Notes under the pieces: generated by a model
What the model was told of the DNA's origin: nothing
Databases searched by the model: none
The model's input: only the letters and a program-made list of their open reading frames with translations
Assembly (NCBI GenBank): GCA_019448385.1
Contig: JAGTXO010000003.1
Span: 682,001 to 746,000, forward strand
Length of the DNA: 64,000 bases
Direction of reading: 5' to 3'
Origin: Diacronema lutheri
Taxonomy: Eukaryota; Haptophyta; Pavlovophyceae; Pavlovales; Pavlovaceae
Position numbers and translations under genes: made by a program
In this document: piece by piece, positions 30,874-41,931 of the stretch
Layout of the letters: every line of letters begins with the position of its first letter
Position numbering within the stretch: the first letter of the stretch is position 1

Positions 30874-30913
30874 TTAAACCGCCAAACGTTGGCGGCAAAC
30901 GTTGGCGGTTTAA
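30874..30913. repeat. Perfect 12-bp inverted repeat with internal tandem 13-mer
   Basis: TTAAACCGCCAA (30874-30885) and TTGGCGGTTTAA (30902-30913) flank a 16-nt loop, and CAAACGTTGGCGG is repeated in tandem at 30883-30908. It lies 24 bp outside the shared end of element copy 2 and could be a hairpin, a host regulatory site or a terminator for the upstream gene. Confidence 0.5.
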
Positions 30914-30936
30914 GAACGCCGAGTCGACATCGCGTC

Positions 30937-31341
30937 GTATAGATGGTCAAGCCAAATCCGATCAGGGGCACGATCGCGCCCCGAGTGCAGCGCGGGCCGT
31001 TCGGAAGGACGTCCTTGTGAGGGAGCTCTTCGCGTTTGGCGAGCGGGGGAGCACGACGCGCAGCGTTGCTGCGGCGGCGTGCGGGCGGCGAGCAGCGGTC
31101 GGGCTGCTCGCGACGAGGCCGGAGCAGACGGCGCCGTGGCCGCCGGCGCAGGTGACGCGCGCCGACGAGCCGTAGCGAGCGTCCGTGATCCGCACGGCGG
31201 TTGGAGCGGGCCGGCTGGTGCGGCGCGCTCGGCCACGGGTGGCGGCGTGCACGGTCGTGCCGCGCGCGGCACGCGTCGCCAGCCGCGCGCGACCTGGGCA
31301 GAGCCCGCAAAGCGTCGACCGCTGCGCGGCTCGGCCGTGCG
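30937..31341 (-). other. Element 3' noncoding region, candidate guide-RNA scaffold, copy 2
   Basis: Counterpart of 5470-5874 and apparently identical to it over the readable stretch. Past the element end the flank differs (GACGCGATGTCGACTCGG reading outward on the minus strand from 30936), so if a TnpB-like guide RNA is made here its guide would differ from that of copy 1. Confidence 0.45.
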
Positions 31342-34300
31342 TCAACGCCGGCCGCGCTTCGGCCCGCGCGCGCTGCCGCCGCCGGCACTGGCGCTGGCAG
31401 CTCCGCGGGCGGGGGTGCGGGCGCGAGAGCCGCCGCCGCCACCGCCGCCGCGCCCGCCGCCGTCGTCGCCACCGCCGTCGCCGCCGCCGCCTCCCCCGCC
31501 GTCATCGTCGTCGTCGCCGCCGCCGCCTCCGTCGCCGTCGCCGTCGCCGTCGCCCTCGCCGCCGCCGCCGTCGCCGCTGCCATCGTCGTCGTCGTCGTCG
31601 TCGCCCTCGTCGTCGCCCTCGTCGTCGCCGTCGCACTCGTCGTCGCAGTCGTCGCCCTCGCCGTGCACCATGCGCTCCTCACGCTCCCACACCTCGCCGC
31701 GCGCCCACCAGGCGAGCACGAGGGCAAAGCGCTCAGGCGTCGACGTGGTGTCGCGCCCGGCCGCGTGCGCCGCCATGTCGTGCACGTCGTAGAAGATGTT
31801 GCGCGCGGCGTTGTAGTCGCGGTGCACGGGCTTCTTGCCGCCGTTGCACGCCGGGCAGATGACGAGCGCGTGCACCGTGCGCGTGCCGCCCTTTGCCACG
31901 GGCAGGCGCGGGTTCTGCGCGAGCTCCGCGCCGCAGCGCTGCAGCCTGCCGCCCTTGGCGAGCCGCGGCATCGAGCAGTGCATCGACGTGTACGGCTCGG
32001 GCACGAAGACGGCCGCGACGCCGCGCCGCCGCAGCTCGCGCAGCAGCCCCACCTGGAAGGCGGGCGGCGCGCCCTTGGGCTGCGCGCCCTTGTGGTCGCG
32101 CAGCCACTTGCCCACGCACACGAGCAGCCGGTCGCGCGTCACGCCGTCGACACAGTGCGCCGCGATGAGCGCCTCGGCGACGCGCGCCGCGTTGGACCGC
32201 CCGCCGCTGTCGCGCCGCCAGCGCTCCTTCCGGCGCGCCGGCGCGTCGTACACGTGCTCGGCGGCGCGCTCGCGCACCCGCGCGCTCTCGCGGTGGAAGG
32301 CGATGTATTTGCCCGCGTCGAGCACCTTGGCGCTGTGCGCCTCGCCAAGCCGCGCCTCGTCCGCCTCCACGCTGAACTCCTCGCCGCGCCCGTCGGTGCG
32401 CACGCGCCGCCGCGCCGCGTTGGTCTTGGCCGTCTCGCGCGCAAAGCCCGCGGCGCGCGCGCGCGCGCGCTGCGTGAACTGCCGCCAGACGGCCGCCCGC
32501 CCGACGTGCGCAGAGTAGGTGGTGATGTTGCCCATGTTCGGGTCGGCCGCGACGACGACCGCCGCCTCGACGTCGATCGCCCGCCGCAGCTCGGAGCCGA
32601 GCGCGACGGCGATGCGCCCGTCCGGCCGGCGCCAGCGGTGCAGGACGCCCGAGCCGCCGGCCGGCGCCTGCGCCTTCGGCACGAGGACGGTCCCGACGGC
32701 GTGCACGGCGACGCCATCTGTCACCACCGACTTGACGGGCTGCCGGCCCGGAAGCGGCACGCGCGGCAGCGGCGCGAGGCCAACCCACGAGCGCCGCGCG
32801 TGCCACGGCAGATCGGCCGGCGGCCGCTCGCGCCCGGCGTAGTCGAAGACGCGGTTGGAGATGTCGAAGCGCGTCGCAAAGACCGCGTACCTGACGCGCA
32901 CGTCCGACATCGGCGGGGTGTTGCCGTTTGTGCCTGTCCACCTGATCGGCTCACCATCGTGGTCGCGCAGGTCCAGCGCCTTGAGCCGCGCGCGCAGCTC
33001 CTTGCGCTCGTCGTCCGGGAGCGTCTCCCAGATGGCGTTCGCGGTGAGGCGCACGTTGCGCGGCACCTGCGCGCAGCGCGCGGCATGCGAGCGCGCGGGC
33101 GCGTGACCAACCTGGCCGCGGGGCGGCGCGCACGGCGGCGGCGCGCGCGCTTGGGCGCTCGGCGGCGGCAGCGGCAGCCGCGCCTCGCGCGCACATTGTG
33201 CGTGCGCAGTGGCGCCACATTGTACCGCGGCGGCCGGTCGGTGAGCTGCGTGTACAGGCGCGCGAGCCGGCAGAGCAGCGCCTGCCCCTCGGCCACGTGC
33301 TGCAGGTTGCGGATCTGCACGAGGAAGTAGCGCGTCGTGTGCCGGTCGTAGTTCCACCTATCCGTGGGCGCGCACTTGTAGTCGACCTCGTGGAGGACCA
33401 TGTCGGGCAGGTGGCGGTCGAGCGCGGCGGGGCAGCCGACGCGCGCGCCCTCCACGTCGCCGCGCAGCAGCCGCTCGCACAGCTCGCGCACGCGCACGTT
33501 TCGCTGCATCTCGGGCAGCGCGACGAGCGCCTCGTCGCGCTCGACTGCCGCGCGGACGACGTCGCGGAGCAGCCCGTTCACGACGCGCGATGGGTGCATC
33601 AGGCACGCGGTGGACACCTGCGTCGCCTCCTCCCTGAGGATCTCCGTGAGGCCCACCGCGCAGACGGGCTGGACGCCCTCGGCCATCTCGCCGACGGCGC
33701 GCGCCGTCGCCGCCTTGGTCTGCGCGGCGGCTTGCTCGGCGGGCTTGCCTCGGGGCGCTGCACCGTACCTGCTCTCGTCCTTGTGCCAGCCGATGGCCGA
33801 GAAGATCGCACGGACGGTTCCCTTGTCCATCGTGGTCGACGTGTGCACGCTGGTCGACGGGCCGCCCGACGCCGCGCCGACGGCCTGCGCGCTCGCCACC
33901 GCAGCCTCGTCGCGCACCACCTTGTTGATGACGCGGTACGCCTGTGTCGTGAGCCTGTGCACGGCCGCCGCGATGCGCCGCAGCTCCGTCCGCGCACCGG
34001 GCTGCGCCGTCACCGCCTGCGGCCCCGCGTTGAGCGTCGAGCGCTTGACCACGAAGCCCGGGAGCACGCTGCCGCGCGTGCGCGCCGTCGCGCCGCCGGC
34101 GGCGCGCGCGCTCGGCGCAGCGGGCTCGTCCACGCGCGCGCGCTCGACGCCGCGCGCGCGGCTAACGCTCGGCGCGCGCGCGCCCGCGGCGTCGCGCGCG
34201 CTCGCGGCGGCACCCGCCGCGGCGCGCTCGCCCGCGGCGCCCGACACGCCGTGCGCGCGAAGCGGCGCCGACGCCAATGCCGACGCCGCGCCCGCGCCGC

Positions 34301-37300
34301 CGCTGCCGCTGCCCGATCCGCCCGCGCGCCGCTTCTGCTCGTCGCGCGTCTTGCGGAACTGGGCGACGAGGTCGCTGCTCACGTTGGCCTCAGGCTCCCA
34401 CGTGTCGGCGCTCTCGTCGTAGCCCCGCCACCTGATCCGGAACTGGAACGTCACCCTCTTGCCCGCCTTGCGGCGCTCGTCGACGACCGCCTCGACCTCG
34501 TACGTGCGCGCCTCCTCGTCGACGCTCGCGCCCGCCGCGCTCGCGCCCGTGTCCGGCCACCCAGCGACCGTGCCGCCCAGCCTCTCGGCGGCCGCGCGCA
34601 GCTGCCGCTCGCGCTGGGCGGCCGCGGCGCCTCGCGCGACCAGCGCGGGCAGCATGCCCGCGCCGCCCGCGAGGCCGTGCGCGCCGACGCTGGCGGTCAT
34701 CAGCGCGTCGAGGCACGCGAACGTTGCGAGCGCACACGCGCCATCGTCGCCGCCGCGCGGCTGCGAGCGCACGACGGGCGATGGCCGCGGCTCCCCCTCG
34801 GCCGCGAGCAGCGGCCAGATCGCACTGGCCAGCGCGACGGCATGCGCGCCGACCGCGACGGCCACGTCCGCGTCGAGCGGCGCAAAGTCGTAGCGCACGA
34901 GCGCGGCCGGGCGCGAGTCGTCCGTCGGCCGGTCGGCGACGAGCAGCCCGACCGGGCGCGGCGGCTCGCCGGACGGCGCGGCGACGGGCACGCAGAGGAG
35001 CACGACGAGCAGGCGCGGCGTGCCGCCGAGCAGCGCGCGCGCGGCATCCGCCCCGTCGGCTCCGCCGCGCGCGGCCGCGGCGAGCAGCTCGGCCGCGCGC
35101 GTCGGGCCCAGCGCCGTGCGCGCGTCCTTGCGCGCGCGTGCGCGGGCCGTGTACGCGGCGCAGGCGTCGTCGAGCACCGCCGCGCTGGGCGCGGTGCCAG
35201 TCGTCGCCCACGCGCGCAGCGCGTCGCGCACCCGCGTGACGATCGCCTGGTCGACCGCCGCCTCGCCGGCAGCGTGCGCCGGCGCGCACGCCGGCGGTGC
35301 GGCGGCAGGCGCGAGCGCGGGCGCGCCGTCGGCGCCGTCAACGCCGACGGCGCCGTCGGCGCGCCGCCACGCGAGCTTCGCCTCGATCTGCTGCCGGACG
35401 GCGTGGCAGTGCCGGTCGATGCCGCGCGCGTCGTCGAGCGCGGCCAGCGCGTCCTCAGCGGCGGGACGGCCGCTCGCGTCCGCGACGGCCTGCAGGCAGA
35501 GCAGCGCGGCCGCACGCGCGTTGCACGCGCTCTGCGGCTCGGGCGCGAGCGCGAGCTCGAGCTCGAGCGGCGACGCGCCTCGCGCCGCGGCGATCGCGTC
35601 CATCAGCACGTCCAACCGCTGCACCAGCGCCCTGTGCGCGTCGCGCGGCGCGCCCGTCGACGGCGCGCGCGAGCGCGTCGCCAGGAGCCCGAGCGCGCGC
35701 GCCGGCGCGCCCGCCGGCGTGTGCAGCACGAGCAGCGCCGCGCCCGCCAAGCTCGCGTTGCGCGTGACGAGCGCGAAGATGCGCGTCGCCTCGTGCGCGC
35801 CCACCGACGCCCAGATCGCAGCGCGATCGGCGTCCGTCTGCGCGTCGCACAGGTCGCGCACGTCGTCCGGCGCGAGCAGCGCGCCGCCGCCGGCGGAGCG
35901 CGCGACGATCGCCCGCGCCTCCGCCACGAAGACGGCCTGCGGCAGGTCGGCGTGGCGCGCGTCGACGATGGCGCGCGTCGCGTGCACGCCGAGCTCCACG
36001 CCGCGGTAGAAGGCGCGCGCGTTGGCCGCGCGCGCGTGCGCCGGCCGTCCGTCCGCGTTGCGCCTCGCGCGCGCCTGCTTGCTCGTGCGCGCGAGGCCGT
36101 CGCGTGGCGGTGGCGGCAGCGTGGCGAGGAAGCGCGCGGCGGGCGGCGGCGCGCGCACGCCGCGCTGCCGCCGTGCGATGGCCGCGAGCCGCCGGCCCGC
36201 CGCGCTGCCGCCCGCGCCGACGTGCTGCCAGCGGTTGAGCGCCGCCGGTGGCGGCGGCGGCGGCGGCGCGGCGGCGGGCGGCGGCGCGACGGCGGGCGGC
36301 GGCGCGGCGGCGGGCGGCGGCGCGGCGGTGGGCGGCGGCGCGGCGGCGGGCGGCAGCGGCGGCGGCGCGGCGGCGACGGCAGCACCAGTCGGCTTGTCCG
36401 CCCACGCACCCGAGACGCTGTCCCAGGCCTTGCCCGGTGGCGCGCGCCCACGCGGCCGCGGGTGGCGGGCTCGAGCGGCGGGGGGCGGGCGGCCGGCGCG
36501 CCAGTCGAAGACAGGTGCAACCGTGGCGGCAGGCGCCGAGTGCAGCGCGTCGGTCACAGAGCGCGTGGTGCGCGCGGCGACCGTGGCGCGCATGGCGGGC
36601 GGGCGGTGAGCAGCGCCCGCCGGCGCGCCGGCGGGCGCGGCAGCCGGCGCGCCGGCGGGCGCGGCCGCCTCGAGCCCGGCGGAGGCGCCGCGCTTGCGCT
36701 TGCGCGTGCCGCCGCGCGTGCGCCTGCGCGCGCGCCCGCCGCGCGCCCGTGCGGCCTGCGCGTCGCCAGCCGCGTCGCCGGCCGCGTCGCCGCGCCGCAC
36801 GTAGACGATCGCGAACGCCTCCTCGCCGGTCCCGTCGACGCCGCCGCGCGCGCGGCGTAGGACCGACCGCCACTGCAGCCGCCGCGCGCGGCCGGGCTCG
36901 CACGCAAACCAGCGCCCACCGCGCCTGACGACGGCCACAAAGTCGTCGTCGCGCCGCCCGCGCCGGCGCGTGCGCAGCAGCACGCACTGCACGTCGAGCC
37001 AGCCCTCGTGCCAGTCGGCCGTGCTGGGGGCGACGCGAATCGACTGCGGGAGCTCGACGCCAAAGCCGGCGAGCCGCACGATGTGCGCGACGATGACGCT
37101 CGAAATGGCGGGGGCGCTCGACGGGTCGTCCGCTGCAGCGAGCACCGCCCCGCCCCAGTGCTCACGCGTGACGCAATCCGCGTCCTCGACGTGCACGTGC
37201 GCCACGCTCGCGCCGAGCTGGTGCAGCAACGCGCAGATGTCGGCGTCGACCGTCCTCTCCTCCTCGGCCGCCTCGGCCGTGCCGCGGGCGGCGGCGTCGC

Positions 37301-40300
37301 CTGCCGGCTGCCCGAGGTACGCGATCGCCCGCTCGACGGCCGCGCGCTCCGCACGCGCTGCGCTGTCGATCGCCGCATTGCCGACGGGCGCGCGCAGCGC
37401 CGCGATCGCGTCTTGCAACGCCGTCGCGTCGCCCGTCGCCGCCGTCGCCGCCACCGCCGCCGCGCTCGCGGTGCCGTGCGCGACGGCGTGCAGCGCGGCG
37501 GCGCGCGCGGCGGGGATGCGCCCGTCCAGCGCGAGCACGAGCGGCGGCCCGGCCGGCGTCTGCTGCCGCCGGTGCCGCCGGCTCGCAGCCGGGTGGTCGG
37601 CGCGCGCGCGCTCGAGCCGCGCGCGCCGCTCGACGACGCGCGCCCAGAAGGCCTGCACCCTCGGCTGCGCGAATGCAAGCCAGCCGACGCCGCGCGTCAC
37701 GACGTGCACGACGATCCGGTCCTCGTGCCTGAGGTACTGCACGTAGAGCGCTTTGCGCACGCCGAGGACGTGCATGCCGAGCTGCAGCTGATCGCGGTGC
37801 GGCTGCGGCGGCCCGTCCTCGTGCGCCTTGGCGTCCGCCTTGGTGAGCGTCTTCACCTCGACGAGGACCTGCTCGTTGTCTTCGGGGAGGATGGCGAGCC
37901 CGTCCGGCGAGAAGGCGAACGGCGCGCTCTTGTCGTGCGGGTCCGCACGCACCATCGGCAGGTTGCACACGACGGTGATGCCGTACGCGGCCGCCAGCTT
38001 GCGCAGCGCGACGGCCTCGCCGAGGATGCCCGCGGTCGTCGCCTTGGTCCGCACCTCGCGCCGCCGCCGGTGCACGTACTCGTCGGTGAGCGTCTCGTGC
38101 GCGACGCCGGCGTTGTCGTTCACGACGTCGCCAACCTTGCTGCCCGTGACCTCCTCCCATCGCTCGTCGTGCCAGCGCGGGCTGCGCTGCGCGGGCGCGC
38201 CCGCGCCGACGGCGTCGAGCACGCGGCGCAGCGCTGTGCCGTCGGGCGCAGCAGGCACGCGCGCGCGGTCCTGGGCCTCGCGAGCGTCGAGGACGCAGCC
38301 CGTAGTGGAATCTTGGGGTAGGTCGAGCTTGCTCGCCTCGCCGTAGCGGCTCTCCAGCTGGCGCGGTGCGTCGGCAGGGCCGCCGTCCGTGCGCGCACCC
38401 GACGCGCCCGCCAGTGCACGGGGCGCAGCGTCCGAGGCGCCCGCCGCGCCCGCGCCGCCGCCAATCGCGCCAGCGCACGCGCGCGCCGCGACCTGCGGAC
38501 GGCCAGCCGCAGGGACCTCGTCCGCTCGGCCGGCCGCTGCGTCGGCCGTCCGCTTGGCCACCTCGCGCACGTCTCCGAGCGCGAGCGTGGCTGGCGCCGT
38601 CGAGCTCCCGTGGCGTTTGTTCCAAAACTCGAGCAGCCCGCCAAGGAAGGGCGTGCCCGTCGGGCGGTCCTCGGGCACCTCCGCCAGGATCGCGTCGACG
38701 CGCAGCGCGGCCGCCACATCGCAAAACGCGCGCGCGGCGCGCGCCATCCGCTCGGCGCGCGCGCCGCCGTCGTCCGCCGCGCGGCGGATGGCGTGGCTCA
38801 CGTGCGCGACGCGGAGCGAGACGACGGCGTGCGCCGGCGCGTCGGCGCCCGTGCCGAGCGTGTGCCGCCGGATGGCCAGCTGCCCATCGCCCATGCGCGG
38901 CGGGAGCGACGCGCACGCCGCGACGGTCGTCTTGCCGGCCGCGCTGTCGCACAGCCAGCTCGCCTCGCCGCCGCCCGCAAACTCAAAGGTCGCGAAGCCC
39001 TCGCGGCCGAAAAGCGCGACGAAGTGGTCGAGCACCGCCTTGTTGATCGCGCGCGCCGCCGGCCGCGTCGATGCGCCGCGGGCAGCGCCACCCGCCGCGC
39101 CGCGCGCATCGCTGCACGTCGCAGGGCAGGTGCAGCCGGACGCGCGCACGCCGTCCGACCGCGTCCGCGGCAGCTCGAGCTCGCGCACCTTGGGGCAGAA
39201 CCAGAGCGGGTTGGACGCCTCGAGGCACAGCACGACGAGCCGCCCGTCCGTGCCGGCCAGCGCGCGCGCGTCGCGCAGCAGCTCGACGGCGAGCTCGGAC
39301 GTCGCCGCGTGCACCGCCGGCTCGCCCGTCGCGCGGTCGGGCGGGAAGAGGCCGCCGCCGACGAGCGGGCTGGGGCAGCGGCCGAGCATCACGAGCAGCG
39401 GCGGCGGCGGCGTCTGCGGCGCCTGCTGCCCGACCGCAGCCGCCGTCAGCCCGGCCAGGTCGGAGCTCGTGCGGAGGGCCTTGAGCGCGACGCGCGAGCC
39501 GGTGCCCGCCTGCTCGGAAAACGTGGCGAGCATGGCGCACGTGCTCGCCCTCGCGCCGCACTGCCAGCTGACGCGCGCGAGGAGGCCTTCCAGCGTGTCG
39601 TTTTCGCGCGGCCGCGTGACCGCGTCGAGCGCCGCCGGGCCGAGCTGGAGGCTGCCGGGCGTGACGCACAGCACCGCCTCGTGGTAGGCGCGCAGCAGCT
39701 CCCTCGGCAGCTGCTCGGCGGGCGTCGCCGCCTGCCCGCCCACCCACCGTGCACCGTGGCCGCCGTCGCCCGCGCCCGCGAGCCGGACCGCCGGCCCGCC
39801 CGTGATCGCCGAGGTCGGTGGCGTGCCGAGCGCGTCGACGAGCGCGCGCACGGGCGCGACACGCCTGCGCGCAGCGTCCGCGCCGACGGCGAGCGCGGCG
39901 ATCTGAGCGCCCTCCCATGCGCGCTCCCTCGCGTCGTCCCGCGCGGCCGCCGGCGCGGCGCCCGGCCGCGCGCCGTGCGGCACCGCGCACGCCGCCGCGA
40001 CGACCTCCGCGCGCGCGCCGGCGGCGTCGGGCGCGTGCAGCTGCGCGAGCGCGCCAAAGAGCGCGGCGGCCGAGCGGTAGCGGCCGTGCGCCGCGACGAG
40101 CGCGTAGAGCACGCGCAGCGCGGCCACGCCCGCCTGGTCGGGCGCGTCGCCAGCGATTTGCTCGACCTCCCACGTGCGCGTGGGCGGCGGGCTGCCGTCA
40201 GCCGGGTCCGGACGCAGCGCCCACGCGCGCTCGACGATCGCGTTGAACACGCCGTGCGCGGCGCCCTCGTCAAACTCGGCGGCGCCCGCCGCGTGCGCGC

Positions 40301-41888
40301 ACCACCCGTGCACGCGCGACGTGGGCGCGTCCACGGCGCGCTGCACGACGAGCACCGCCGGCCGGTCGACGCAGCCGAGGCTCACCGCCGCGTGCTTGCC
40401 CTCGAGCAGCGCCGCCGCCGCAGCCTCGACCAAGGCGTCATCAGGCGCGTCGCCGACGACGACGGCACAGCCGTCGCCGTACTCGGCCTGCATCGCGGCG
40501 ACGCACGACGCGACAAAGTCGCCGCCCGCGGCCGCCGCGTGTCGCGCCGCCAGCATCCGGCGCGCGATGGCAAGCCAGACGTACTCGGCCGGCGCGCGCG
40601 CGGCGCGCGCGCGAGGCGCGCCGGCCGCGCCGCGTGCGCCCGCGCGTGCGCCTCCAGCGGCCGCAACGGCCGAGGCGGCTGGAGCGGCGGTGAGCGTGCG
40701 CCGCGCGCGCTTCGCCGGCCGCGTGATGGGCGATGCACCCGCCGTCGCACCGCCCGCAGCAGCCGGTGCGGCCGCCACAGCGCCCGCCGCGACGCCACTC
40801 GTCACGACGCCCGTGGCGGGCGGCGCGGCGGCGGACGTGGCCGCCTCGACGGGCGTCGCGCAACTACCGCCAGCGGTCGCGGACGCGCCCGGCGACGCGT
40901 CGGCGAGGAGGTGGCGCAGCACGCCGCGCGCGAGCGCGACTCGCACGGCGAGCGTCAGCGCGCGCAGGCGGTCGGAAGGCGAGGCGTCGCGCTCGGCGTC
41001 GGCGGACGTGGCGGCAGCAGGCGGGGCGGCGGGCGGCGCGGCGGCGGACCGGGCGGCCGCCGGCGCAACCTCGTCGGCCTTGGCCAGCCAGACGAGCCCG
41101 GCGACTGCGAGCACGACGCTGTACGCGCCGACATCGTCACCCGCAACGCGCGCCAGCCGGGCGTGGGCGTCGGCCTCGGACACGGCGACGCGGAAGAGCA
41201 CGTCGTCGCGGGCAGCTTGCTCGGCAAACTGACGCAGCTGCTTGGCCATCGTCACGCCGGCGACGCACGCCTCGCCCGCCTCTGCCTCGACCTGCTCGTC
41301 CTGGCCGATGGCGGACGCGCCGGCCTCGGCGCCACCGTCGAGTGTCCGGCGGCGCTCGAGGGCGAAGCCACGCACACAGACGCTCTGGAGGCCGCCGAGC
41401 GCGCCCGCCTTCTCGTGCAGCGCGCACGACAGCTCGACCACCGAGTCCACGCGCCTCGCGGCGGCGCCCCCCCGCTCGCCGCGCGTGGCCGCGCGCACGA
41501 CGAACACCGTGAATTGCGCGCGCTTCGCCGCGCGCGCCGACGCGCACGCGTGCTTCAGGAGCCGGCAAAGCGCGGGCCTTTGCGCCGCTGCGCCCCGCGT
41601 GCACAGCAGCAGTTGGCCGCGCTCGTCGCCCAGCTCCTGCTCGACGGCGGCCTCGAGCGCGTCGTCCGTCAAATCGCCGTGCTCCGTCGAGGCGAGCGCG
41701 CGCGCAGCCGCGAGCGCCAGCTCGCCTGCGCCCGCGCGCCGCCGGCGGCGCGCACCGGCGGGCGCGTGCGGCGCCGACGCGTGTGACGACGCCGCCGCGT
41801 CCGCGCGCGCACACGCGGCGCGCAACGCCTCACGCGCCGAGGCGGCCGCGCGCGCCCTGGGCGCGAGCTTCAAGAACGTGCGCGCGGC

Positions 41889-41931
<43 letters not shown>

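Noticed and set aside
31201-36860. Long plus-strand frames across element copy 2
   Set aside because: They mirror the real minus-strand exons and repeat the same shadows found antisense to copy 1.
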